A stretch of 64,000 nt of DNA, from the NCBI RefSeq assembly GCF_000092125.1, contig NC_014212.1:3000279-3064278 (forward strand), read 5' to 3'. Made by a program: the position numbers and the translations under genes. Positions 34,242-42,399 of the stretch are shown in pieces (within the stretch, counting starts at the first letter, position 1; the number at the start of each line of letters is the position of its first letter). Source of the DNA: Allomeiothermus silvanus DSM 9946. GTDB taxonomy: Bacteria > Deinococcota > Deinococci > Deinococcales > Thermaceae. The notes beneath the pieces were generated by a model. It was not told the DNA's origin, ran no database searches, and saw nothing but the letters and a program-made list of their open reading frames with translations.

Positions 34242-35474
34242 TTGAGCAAAGTTGCTTTGCGCAGCAAACACGCCTTTGAGGATCACCGGAAGCCACGCAA
34301 ATGGGTTTTCCCTTCTTTTTCCCCCCTTTCCTGGCGCTGGGTGTGGGTGGCCTTCGGCTTGGTGGTGGTGTTTCTCATCGCCCAGGTGACCTGGTGGATG
34401 ATCTTCCAGCGCCAGCTGATCCAGCAGAGCATCGATTACGCCGAGACCACCTGGCTGCAAGAGGCCGCGCTGGTGCAACAGCTGTGGCTGGCCTCGAACC
34501 CCACCGAGCGGGAGGCGCTGGCCCAGGAGTTGCGCCAAGGATTCCCCCAACTGCGGGTGGAGGGCGAGCGGGTCTTGGTGGACCCTGAGCAGCTGGCTGC
34601 CTACCGCAACGCCCAACTGCGCCACCTGCGCATGCTGGCTTTCGAGGGCCCCTTTTTCTTGTTGGTGGCGCTCTTGGGCCTGTACATCATCGGTATGGCC
34701 TTGCGCCGCGAACAGGAGTTGAAGCGACGGCAGCAGAACTTTTTGATGGCCGTCACCCATGAGTTTCGCACCCCTATCAGCACCGTGCGCCTTTTGGCGG
34801 AGACCCTCGAGCGGCGCGAGCTGCCGCGCGAGAAGCAGCTAGGCTACCTGGCCCACATGGAGCAAGAACTCTCCCGACTGGAAGCCCTTTCTGAGCGGCT
34901 TTTGGCGACTGCGCGCCTCGAGCAAAGCCGCACCCGGCTTACCCCCCAAGGGTTCGCCCTGGCCACGGCCACCCGGCTAGACCTGGGCCAGGTGGTAACC
35001 GAACTCCTGCAGCGCCAGCGGGGCGGCCTGGAGGCGCGCGGGGCGGTGCTTCGCCTCGAGCTTCCGGAGGGAGAACTCCCGGTCGAACTGGATCCGGAAG
35101 CCTTCGGCATCGCTCTTTCCAACCTGCTCGACAACGCCATCAAATACACCCCTGGGGAGAAAAAGCTCATCCGGCTGCGGCTCGAGCGCCAGGGCAGCGA
35201 AGCCCTGCTTCACGTCGAGGACCAGGGGTCGGGCGTGGCCCCCGAGGACCTGCCCTACATCTTTGACCCCTTTTACCGCTCGGGGAGCGAGCTGACCCGC
35301 GAGACCCCGGGCTTGGGCATCGGGCTGTATCTGGTCAAAACGATCATGGAACTGTTGGGAGGAAAGATAACGTGCACACCGCTAGAACAAGGGACCCGTT
35401 TCACCCTGAGCCTACCGCTTTCGGCGGAGCGAGCCAACCTCGTGCCCGAGGGCACCAACCGGGGGGTTGCATGA
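34242..35474 (+). CDS. Membrane sensor histidine kinase inside the heme operon
   Basis: The ~410-residue protein has helices at about residues 35-55 and 135-155 that bracket a ~75-residue sensor loop. A HisKA domain follows with the phospho-His in AVTHEFRTPISTVRLLAETL, then HATPase motifs DNAIKYTPGEK, DQGSGVAPEDLPYIFDPFYR and GLGIGLYL. I prefer the TTG at 34242, since AGGAGG (34230-34235) is placed correctly. It overlaps the response regulator by 4 bp. The location between hemB and hemE suggests that it senses a signal tied to heme, redox state or a metal. Confidence 0.87.
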   Translation: MSKVALRSKHAFEDHRKPRKWVFPSFSPLSWRWVWVAFGLVVVFLIAQVTWWMIFQRQLIQQSIDYAETTWLQEAALVQQLWLASNPTEREALAQELRQGFPQLRVEGERVLVDPEQLAAYRNAQLRHLRMLAFEGPFFLLVALLGLYIIGMALRREQELKRRQQNFLMAVTHEFRTPISTVRLLAETLERRELPREKQLGYLAHMEQELSRLEALSERLLATARLEQSRTRLTPQGFALATATRLDLGQVVTELLQRQRGGLEARGAVLRLELPEGELPVELDPEAFGIALSNLLDNAIKYTPGEKKLIRLRLERQGSEALLHVEDQGSGVAPEDLPYIFDPFYRSGSELTRETPGLGIGLYLVKTIMELLGGKITCTPLEQGTRFTLSLPLSAERANLVPEGTNRGVA

Positions 35475-36241
35475 GGCGCCGGGTGCTGATCGTCGAGGAT
35501 GAGCGGGTGCTAGCCGAGGTACTGGCCGACAACCTGCGCGAGGAGGGGCTCGAGGTGGCCGTCGCCCGCGATGGCGAGAGCGCTTTGCAGCTGTGGCAAA
35601 GCTCCCAGCCGGACTTGGTGATCTTGGACGTGATGCTCCCGCGCCTTTCAGGGCTCGACGTATGCCGCCGTATGCGCACAGCGGGTGACCGCACCCCGGT
35701 GCTTTTCTTGAGCGCCAAGGGCCAGCCAGAGGAACGGGTGGAGGGGCTGCGGGTAGGCGGCGACGACTATATGGGCAAGCCTTTTCACCTTCCCGAGTTG
35801 CTGCTGCGGGTGCAGAACATGCTGTCCAGGTTGGAGTGGGGACAGGAGGCGTATTTTCGCCGAGCCGAGCGAGGGGTGGAGGTGGCCCCGGCGGGGCTCA
35901 GTTTCGGCGGGCACCAGGTGGACTTCCGCACCTGGAACGCGACGCTGGCCGATGGCCGGGTCGAGCCCTTGGGCGAGCGCGAAATCGGTATCCTCAGGCT
36001 GCTCGCCGAGCGGGCCGGGGAGGTGGTGAGCCGCGATGAGATCCTCGATCGGGTATGGGGGGGAGACATCTTTCCCAGCAGCCGCACCGTGGATAACTTC
36101 ATCGTGCGCTTGCGCAAGCTTTTTGAACCTGACCCGGCCCACCCGATCTATCTGCACACCGTCTGGGGGGTGGGCTATCGCTTCACCCCTGAGGGCACTG
36201 GCCTCCAATTCCCGGACAAACCCGCCCAGGAGTCGGCATGA
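35471..36241 (+). CDS. OmpR/PhoB-family response regulator inside the heme operon
   Basis: The 256-residue protein has a receiver domain (LIVEDERVLAE, phospho-Asp in LVILDVMLPRLSG, Lys in MGKPF) and a C-terminal winged helix (LGEREIGILRLLAERAGEVV, SRTVDNFIVRLRKLFEPDP, VWGVGYRF). It overlaps the kinase and hemE by 4 bp each. The DNA-binding family normally recognises 7-4-7 direct repeats like those upstream of hemA. Confidence 0.88.
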   Translation: MRRRVLIVEDERVLAEVLADNLREEGLEVAVARDGESALQLWQSSQPDLVILDVMLPRLSGLDVCRRMRTAGDRTPVLFLSAKGQPEERVEGLRVGGDDYMGKPFHLPELLLRVQNMLSRLEWGQEAYFRRAERGVEVAPAGLSFGGHQVDFRTWNATLADGRVEPLGEREIGILRLLAERAGEVVSRDEILDRVWGGDIFPSSRTVDNFIVRLRKLFEPDPAHPIYLHTVWGVGYRFTPEGTGLQFPDKPAQESA

Positions 36242-37308
36242 TGGCGGTTCCCCCTGCACCGGACAACCCGCTTACCGAAACCCCCTTGTTCCTTCGCGCG
36301 GCGTGGGGCGAGGACACCTCCAGGGCCCCCATCTGGGTGATGCGCCAGGCCGGGCGCTACTTACCTGAGTACCTGGCGGTTAAAGCCCGAGCCAGCTTTT
36401 GGGAGATGGTACGTACCCCTGAGCTGGCTGCCGAGGTGACCCTGCAACCCCTGCGGCGCTTCCCGCTGGATGCAGCTATTCTCTTCAGCGACATCATGAC
36501 CCCTTTGCAGGCGATGGGGGTGCGGATCGAGTTCAACCCGGGCCCCCTCATCGCCGAGCCCATCCGCTCGCTGCGGCACATCGAAGCCTTGCGGGTCCCC
36601 GAACCCGAGGAGATCGCCCCTTTTGGAGAAGAGGCCATCCGGCTAGTGCGGCGCGAACTCGAGGGCAAAAACATCCCCCTGATCGGCTTCGGGGGGGCTC
36701 CGCTGACGCTGGCGACGTACCTGATCCAAGGTTCAGGCTCCAAGGAGTACGAAGCGTTCCGGGCTTTTTTACGTCAGGAACCTGCCGCGGCCCATACCCT
36801 GTTGGAGAAACTCACCGAGGTCTCAATCCGTTATCTGCAAGGCCAGCTTCGGGCTGGAGCCCAGGCCATCCAGCTTTTCGACTCCTGGGCCGGGCTACTG
36901 GACGAAGCCACCTACCGCGCGTTCGCTCTGCCTTATACCACCCGGGTGCTCGAGGCCCTAGCAGGATGGGGAGCACCCCGCATCTACCTGGCGGTGGGGG
37001 CTTCGCACCTGTACCCGGTGATCGCCGAACTCCCTCTCGAGGTGGTGAGTGTGGACTGGCGGCTAGGCCTGGAACGCATCCGCCCCTACTTCCCCCAGCG
37101 CACCCTGCAAGGCAACCTCGATCCGGCGGTGCTGCTGGCTCCCCCGGAGGTCATTGCCCAGGAAGCCCACCGGGTGCTGCGGGCTGGGCTCGGTGGGCCG
37201 CATATCTTCAACCTGGGGCACGGCATCCTGCGCCAAACCCCCCCTGAGCACCTGGCCCACTTGATCGAAACCGTGCACGCATTTGACCGGACACCCGAAC
37301 AAATCTAG
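36238..37308 (+). CDS. hemE: Uroporphyrinogen decarboxylase
   Basis: The 356-residue protein has the substrate-binding motif IWVMRQAGRYLPEY, ILFSDIMTPLQAMG, GFGGAPLTLATYLIQG, and the late GNLDPAVLLAPP and FNLGHGILRQTPPEH. It decarboxylates uroporphyrinogen III to coproporphyrinogen III. Two consecutive ATG codons (36238, 36241) are possible starts. It is coupled to the response regulator gene, and hemQ follows 9 bp after its stop. Confidence 0.94.
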   Translation: MMAVPPAPDNPLTETPLFLRAAWGEDTSRAPIWVMRQAGRYLPEYLAVKARASFWEMVRTPELAAEVTLQPLRRFPLDAAILFSDIMTPLQAMGVRIEFNPGPLIAEPIRSLRHIEALRVPEPEEIAPFGEEAIRLVRRELEGKNIPLIGFGGAPLTLATYLIQGSGSKEYEAFRAFLRQEPAAAHTLLEKLTEVSIRYLQGQLRAGAQAIQLFDSWAGLLDEATYRAFALPYTTRVLEALAGWGAPRIYLAVGASHLYPVIAELPLEVVSVDWRLGLERIRPYFPQRTLQGNLDPAVLLAPPEVIAQEAHRVLRAGLGGPHIFNLGHGILRQTPPEHLAHLIETVHAFDRTPEQI

Positions 37309-37317
37309 GAGAGAGCT

Positions 37318-38109
37318 ATGGCACAACCCCACGAAACGGAAAAGCGCGAATACCAAGAAAAGCCCACCCGCCGCACGGTGGACATGGACCCCGCCGGGCT
37401 CATCAGCCGCAAGGCACCCGACCAAGCCAAGCGGCAATTCCTGAACTATAGCTTCTACAAGCTCTTGCCGGAGTTCCGCCGATTGCCGCGCAGCGAGATT
37501 GCCGAGGCCAAAGCCGAGTTTGCCGGGGTACTCGAGCGCTGGGCGGGTCGGGGCGAGGGTTTCATCCTGCGCACCTACAGCCTGGTGGGAACCCGCGCCG
37601 ACGTGGACTTCATGCTCTGGCGCGTCAGCTTCGACGTGCGGGATTTCCAGGCCATGCAGGCCGAACTCAACCGCACCCGCCTGGCCGGTTACCTGACCCA
37701 GCCTTATAGCTTCCTCTCCATGCAGAAGCGCTCCATCTACGTAGACCGCTTCAACCCCGAGGGCGAGGGCGTGCACCTGAGCCCCGGTCAGGGCAGCTAC
37801 CTCTTCGTGTACCCGTTCGTGAAAACCCGGGCCTGGTACAACCTCTCCCCCCAAGCCCGCCAGGGCATGATGGACGAGCACATCTACGTCTCGGCTCCTT
37901 TCACCGGGGTCACGCTCAACACCTCGTACTCGTACGGGATTGACGATCAGGAATTCGTGGTGGCTTTCGACTCCAACTACCCCCAGGAGTTCGTGGACTT
38001 AGTGCAGCGCCTGCGCTTCACCGAGGCCAGCCTCTACACCCTGCGCGACACCCCGATGTTCACCTGTGTGAAAAAGCCCATCCACGAGATGTTGGATGAT
38101 CTGGCGTAA
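37318..38109 (+). CDS. hemQ: Coproheme decarboxylase, chlorite-dismutase family
   Basis: The 263-residue protein belongs to the chlorite-dismutase-like HemQ family: LNYSFYKLLPEFRRLPR, YLTQPYSFLSMQKRSIYV, and YLFVYPFVKTRAWYNL, which contains the conserved Tyr and Lys. HemQ makes protoheme from coproheme. Together with HemH and HemY it shows that the coproporphyrin-dependent pathway is used. GGAGAGAG precedes the ATG. Confidence 0.92.
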   Translation: MAQPHETEKREYQEKPTRRTVDMDPAGLISRKAPDQAKRQFLNYSFYKLLPEFRRLPRSEIAEAKAEFAGVLERWAGRGEGFILRTYSLVGTRADVDFMLWRVSFDVRDFQAMQAELNRTRLAGYLTQPYSFLSMQKRSIYVDRFNPEGEGVHLSPGQGSYLFVYPFVKTRAWYNLSPQARQGMMDEHIYVSAPFTGVTLNTSYSYGIDDQEFVVAFDSNYPQEFVDLVQRLRFTEASLYTLRDTPMFTCVKKPIHEMLDDLA

Positions 38110-38111
38110 AG

Positions 38112-38160
38112 AAGGCCTGTGGCTGGCGATCAAATGCTTTTCCGCTGGCCACAGGCCTTT
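38112..38160 (+). terminator. Hairpin between hemQ and hemH
   Basis: AAGGCCTGTGGC pairs with GCCACAGGCCTT around ~25 bases, starting 3 bases after the hemQ stop and ending in TTT. It may terminate partially or trim message levels, because hemH and hemY lie in the same direction after it. Confidence 0.6.
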
Positions 38161-38190
38161 CCTGGCGTATGACGTACTGACGAGGTTCCT

Positions 38191-39147
38191 ATGAACGTAC
38201 TTTTCATGGCCTACGGCACCCCTTACCAACGCAGCGAAACCCTGCCTTACTACACCGATATCCGCCGGGGCCGCCCACCTACCCAGGAACTCCTGGAGGA
38301 ACTCGAGGAGCGCTACCGCCGCATCGGGCGCAGCCCCCTCAACGAGATCACCTACGCCCAAGCGGTGCGGCTCGAGGCCGCCTTAAACGCCACCCTGCCG
38401 CTTTTCCCCGAGCCCCTCGCCGCCTCGCCCGGCCCCCGGGTGCAAGGACCGGCACGGGTGTACTTGGGCACCAAGCACTGGCACCCCTTCATCGCCGAGG
38501 CGGTGAAGGCGATGGCCCAGGACGGGGTGAAGCAGGCGGTGGGGATCGTCGCCGCGCCGCACTTCTCGGGCCGCAGCATCGCCGAGTACCAGGAAAAAGT
38601 CACGCAGGCCCTAGCCGAGCTAGGGGACCCCTTCGAGATCCGCTTTGTGGAGGAGTACTATGACCACCCCGGCTACATCCGGGCTGTCGCCACGCGGGTG
38701 GTAGAACAGCTCTGGCGGCTCGTCGAGCCCCAAAAAGCCCTGTTCCTCTTCACCGCCCACTCTATCCCTGAGCGAGCGGCTCAGGATGGACGCTACCCGG
38801 GGCAGATCCGGGCTACGGCGGCGCTCGTCGCCCAAACCCTGGGCCTACTGCACTGGGACACCGCCTGGCAATCGGCAGGGCGCACACCCGAGCCTTGGAT
38901 CGGGCCGGACATCAACCAAAAGCTCGAGGAGGCCCAAGCCGCGGGCTACCGCGAGGTGGTGGTGACGGCGGTGGGCTTCCCCAGCGATCACCTCGAGGTC
39001 TACTACGACCTCGACTACGAGGCGCAGAACACCGCGCAAAAGCTGGGGATTCGCCTTTTGCGTACCCGCAGCCTCAACGCCGATGCGGATTACATCGAGG
39101 TGCTGCGCGATATCGTGGCGCGCAAGTGGAGGGAATTCGAGCCATGA
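38191..39147 (+). CDS. hemH: Ferrochelatase (coproporphyrin type inferred)
   Basis: The 318-residue protein has MAYGTPY, the active-site His in VAAPHFSGRSIAEYQEKV, the Glu/His region FTAHSIPERAAQDG, and AVGFPSDHLEVYYDLD. It inserts iron into a porphyrin. Linkage to hemQ implies coproporphyrin III as substrate rather than protoporphyrin IX, which is an inference from the neighbours. It overlaps hemY by 4 bp. Confidence 0.92.
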   Translation: MNVLFMAYGTPYQRSETLPYYTDIRRGRPPTQELLEELEERYRRIGRSPLNEITYAQAVRLEAALNATLPLFPEPLAASPGPRVQGPARVYLGTKHWHPFIAEAVKAMAQDGVKQAVGIVAAPHFSGRSIAEYQEKVTQALAELGDPFEIRFVEEYYDHPGYIRAVATRVVEQLWRLVEPQKALFLFTAHSIPERAAQDGRYPGQIRATAALVAQTLGLLHWDTAWQSAGRTPEPWIGPDINQKLEEAQAAGYREVVVTAVGFPSDHLEVYYDLDYEAQNTAQKLGIRLLRTRSLNADADYIEVLRDIVARKWREFEP

Positions 39148-40526
39148 GCCGGCTGGTCGTCATCGGCGGCGGCATGGCCGGTTTATCCGCCGCCTACGCC
39201 GCCCACAAAGCCAACCCTGCCCTCACCATCACCCTCCTCGAGGCCGGCCCCCGGCTGGGCGGCAAGGTGCTGACCCACGCCGAGGACGGATTTTTGCTGG
39301 AAGGTGGCCCCGACGCGGTGGTGCGGTACAAACCCTGGGCGCTGGAACTGATGCGGGAGTTGGGGCTCGAGGGAGAGCTGGTGGGGACCCTCCCGGCCAG
39401 GCCCTCGGCCCTGATCCACGACGGGAAACGGGCTTTGCCGATCCCTGCGGGGTTGCAGATGGTGGTTCCCGGCGACCTCTGGGCGCTGGCGAAAACCCCG
39501 TTGCTCTCCCCCTTCGGCAAGGCTCGAGCCCTCCTCGATCTGCTGTTGCCTGGCAAGGAAGAGGACGAAGCCTTCGGAGAGTTTATCCGGCGCCGCTTGG
39601 GCAACCAGGTGTGGGAGCGCTTGGCGGCCCCGTTATCGGGCGGGATCTACGGAGGTGACCCCGCTGAACTCTCCACCCTAGCGGCCTTCCCCCAGCTTAA
39701 AGAACTCGAGCGCACCCATAGTAGCCTGATCCGAGGTGCCCTTGAGCAGCGAAAAAAGCGGGGCACCCGCGAAGCCGGGGGGCTTTTCGCCTCGTTGCGC
39801 GGGGGATTGGGCACGTGGGTGGAGGCCATCACCAGGGGGCTCGAGGGGGTGCAGGTGTACCCCCATACCCCCGTGACTGGCCTCGAGCGCCGACCCGAGA
39901 GCTGGCGCGTCTATACCTCCCAGGGCTACCAGGAAGCCGAGGCGGTGGTCTTAGCGGTCCCGGCCGGTACGGCAGCACGGCTGCTAGAACCCCTTTACCC
40001 CACAGCGGCGCGGGCCTTGGGAGAGATCCCCTACGGCGACTCGGCTACAGTCTCGCTAGCCTTCCCCGCCGAGAAGATACCCCCCCGGGTGGGCCACGGG
40101 ATGCTGATGGCGGCAGGGCAGGGCTTCCATGTGCGGGGCTTTACCTGGACCGACCAGAAGTGGGCTGGTCGGGCCCCTCAGGGCTACGCGTTGGTGCGGG
40201 CCTATTTCTCCGGGATTAGCGCCCGCGAAGCCGAGCTAATCCAGATGGCCCTGGCCGATCTGGAGCGGCTGTGGGGCCAAGTCCCCCCTCCTGAGCGCAG
40301 TTGGGTTTTCCGCTGGCCCCAAGGCCTCCCGCGCTACACGGTGGGGCATTTGGAACGGGTGAAGACGGCCACGGAAGCCGAGCGGTTAGCGGGGTTGTTC
40401 CTGGCCGGGGCTGCCTACCAGGGCGTAGGCTTGCCCGAGGTGGTGCGCCTGGGCAGCGCCAAAGCCCTCCAGGCGGTGGCCTTCCTGAGCCGCGGAGCCC
40501 CTAGCGCAGTACCTCACCCGGCTTGA
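39144..40526 (+). CDS. hemY: Coproporphyrinogen III / protoporphyrinogen oxidase
   Basis: The 460-residue FAD enzyme begins VVIGGGMAGLSAAYAA and shows HemY features: GKVLTHAEDGFLLEGGPDAV, FIRRRLGNQVWERLAAPLSG and GLFLAGAAYQGVGLPEVVRL. In the HemQ pathway it oxidises coproporphyrinogen III to coproporphyrin III (CgoX). The ATG at 39144 overlaps the hemH stop. Its last 26 bp overlap the end of the convergent permease gene. Confidence 0.92.
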   Translation: MSRLVVIGGGMAGLSAAYAAHKANPALTITLLEAGPRLGGKVLTHAEDGFLLEGGPDAVVRYKPWALELMRELGLEGELVGTLPARPSALIHDGKRALPIPAGLQMVVPGDLWALAKTPLLSPFGKARALLDLLLPGKEEDEAFGEFIRRRLGNQVWERLAAPLSGGIYGGDPAELSTLAAFPQLKELERTHSSLIRGALEQRKKRGTREAGGLFASLRGGLGTWVEAITRGLEGVQVYPHTPVTGLERRPESWRVYTSQGYQEAEAVVLAVPAGTAARLLEPLYPTAARALGEIPYGDSATVSLAFPAEKIPPRVGHGMLMAAGQGFHVRGFTWTDQKWAGRAPQGYALVRAYFSGISAREAELIQMALADLERLWGQVPPPERSWVFRWPQGLPRYTVGHLERVKTATEAERLAGLFLAGAAYQGVGLPEVVRLGSAKALQAVAFLSRGAPSAVPHPA

Positions 40527-41628
40527 CCCTGAGCGCCCGCAAAAGCGGCAAAAGCGAGGCCAGCAGCACCACCCCCAGGCTCATCAGCGAAACCCAAACG
40601 AAGTCGCCCAAGCGAAGTTGCGCGGGCAGACCGCTGATGAAGTACAGCTCGCCGGGGATGCGCACCGGGTTGAGGGCGAAGTAGGTCGACAGCCCATAAC
40701 CCAGCAGGTTTCCCAAGATGACCCCAGCCGTGCCGAGGATCAGCCCCTCGAGCGCAAACACCCCGGCCACCTGCACCCCCCTAGCTCCCATCACCCGCAA
40801 AAGGGCAATGTCCGGGGTTTTCTCCACCACCGCCAGCACCAGCACGTTAGCCATACCTAAGGCCGCCACCACCACGATCAAGAACACCACGATCCCGATC
40901 ACCCGTTTTTGCAGGGCCAGCTGCTCGATGAGGGTGCGGTTGAGGCTTTGCCAGGTCTGGGCGAAATAATGCGTGCCGGAGAGTTCTCGGGCCACCTGGG
41001 GGGCTTGCTCGGGGTCTTTGAGCAGAACCTGGTAGCCGGTGAGGGTCCCGGGCTGGTCGGTGAGGTTTTGCACATCCTCGAGCGTGGCGAAGGCGTTTTC
41101 GGCGTCGAGCAAGGCGTTGCCGGTATGGAAAGTTCCGACTACCTCGAGTGAGATTCGCTTCTGACTCACCGAGAGCACGAAGAGCCGATCCCCCGGGAAA
41201 GCGCCCAACTGCCGGGCCAGATCGGAGCCTAGGATGATGCTCCCGGGTCGCAAGCGGGAGAGGTCAAGGCGGGGATATACCCGCTGGGCCCCTTCTCCCA
41301 AGCCCCACAAGGTAGCCACATCCACCCCCGCCCGCTGTCCCGAGGTAGCCCGGCGGGTGAGCAGCGCCTTGGTGACCAGGTAGGGGGTCTGGGCTACTAC
41401 CTGGGGGTTAGCCTTGGGAGGCGGGGCGTTCTGGGGGTCGAAGGCTTGCAAGAAGATATGCGGCACCCCGCGCAAGGTGGCGTCGATCAGCCCTTGGGTG
41501 AAACCGTTGGTAAGCGAGAGGGCGGTGGTGAGCACCATAATGCCCACCGCCACGCCCAAAAGGGTGATAAGGCTTTGCGTGCGGCGGTAGCGCAGGTGGC
41601 GCAGGGCCAAGAACCAGATGAAGCGCAT
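40501..41628 (-). CDS. FtsX/MacB-type ABC transporter permease
   Basis: The 375-residue protein has the layout of LolC/MacB permeases: an N-terminal helix (SLITLLGVAVGIMVLTTALS), a ~200-residue extracytoplasmic domain, and three C-terminal helices (IVVFLIVVVAALGMANVLVL, LEGLILGTAGVILGNLLGYG, LMSLGVVLLASLLPLLRALR). Such permeases work with an ATPase in lipoprotein release, macrolide export or envelope signalling. No ATPase gene is adjacent. Confidence 0.85.
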   Translation of the reverse strand: MRFIWFLALRHLRYRRTQSLITLLGVAVGIMVLTTALSLTNGFTQGLIDATLRGVPHIFLQAFDPQNAPPPKANPQVVAQTPYLVTKALLTRRATSGQRAGVDVATLWGLGEGAQRVYPRLDLSRLRPGSIILGSDLARQLGAFPGDRLFVLSVSQKRISLEVVGTFHTGNALLDAENAFATLEDVQNLTDQPGTLTGYQVLLKDPEQAPQVARELSGTHYFAQTWQSLNRTLIEQLALQKRVIGIVVFLIVVVAALGMANVLVLAVVEKTPDIALLRVMGARGVQVAGVFALEGLILGTAGVILGNLLGYGLSTYFALNPVRIPGELYFISGLPAQLRLGDFVWVSLMSLGVVLLASLLPLLRALRVKPGEVLR

Positions 41629-41662
41629 CCTGGATAGGATACCGTAGGGCCCGAGATTCGGT

Positions 41663-42097
41663 TTATCGGCCTACTTGGAGCACGGTCACCCGCACGTTGC
41701 GCACCCCAAAGCGGAAGGCGGTGCTGCGATCGGGCAACCATACGTCAATGTGGTTGCGCTTGCGCGGGTTCATGGTGTCTTCTACCACGAAGACGGTATC
41801 CCGGAAGAGGTAGTTGAACTGTCCCCTCCCTCCCCGGACGGTGCCCAAGTCTTCAAGCCTCACTTTTGAGCCATACGGCAAGGTGCGTAGCAAGTCGCGG
41901 CTCACCGCGACGATGCCGATCCTGGTCCGGGCTCCGGTAGCGGTGATGTGGGGGGTGCGGTCGGTTTCTCGTACGCTCGAGGTGTAAGCGGTAGCGGTAA
42001 GGATGTAAGTTCGGGGAGCCTGGGCCAATCCCGTGTTTACAATCACCAGCGCCAATACCCACCAAAAAAAACGTACGGCGATCAATCGTCGTACCAT
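41663..42097 (-). CDS. Secreted 3D-domain protein
   Basis: The 144-residue protein has a signal peptide (VRFFWWVLALVIVNTGLAQA) and a 3D domain named after its Asp residues: TATAYTSSVRETD, VVEDTMNPRKRNHIDVWLPD. The fold is the double-psi barrel shared with lytic transglycosylase MltA. It probably acts on peptidoglycan. It lies 34 bp upstream of the permease gene and may be cotranscribed with it. Confidence 0.85.
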   Translation of the reverse strand: MVRRLIAVRFFWWVLALVIVNTGLAQAPRTYILTATAYTSSVRETDRTPHITATGARTRIGIVAVSRDLLRTLPYGSKVRLEDLGTVRGGRGQFNYLFRDTVFVVEDTMNPRKRNHIDVWLPDRSTAFRFGVRNVRVTVLQVGR

Positions 42098-42331
42098 AGT
42101 CGTCCTAAAGGCTAGGCGGGCTCTCCAAGGAGAGGCTAAGAGGGTTGCATATACATCCTCATTATTCAGCCTCCCCCGTTCTCACCTGGCCTTCAGGTGA
42201 ATTACAGAAGTGCATATTCGACGGCCTTAACCGCCTCCCCGCAAAAGTGAAGCCCACATTAAGCCGGACCCCATCTCTCTCATCCGAAGGTATGCACCGC
42301 CGCGTTTACAAATTAGGGCTCCAGGGCGTGA

Positions 42332-42372
42332 AAAAGAAGCCCTTTTTCCGTTTTAGACGGGCTTCTCCCTAG
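42332..42372 (-). terminator. Rho-independent terminator downstream of the FakA-like gene
   Basis: On the minus strand, AGAAGCCC pairs with GGGCTTCT around ~16 bases, followed by TTTT. It lies 28 bp after the gene that ends at 42400. The remaining gap (42098-42331) holds no gene that I can support. Confidence 0.8.
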
Positions 42373-42399
42373 TTACGTTTCAAGCGAAATGAATATTCT

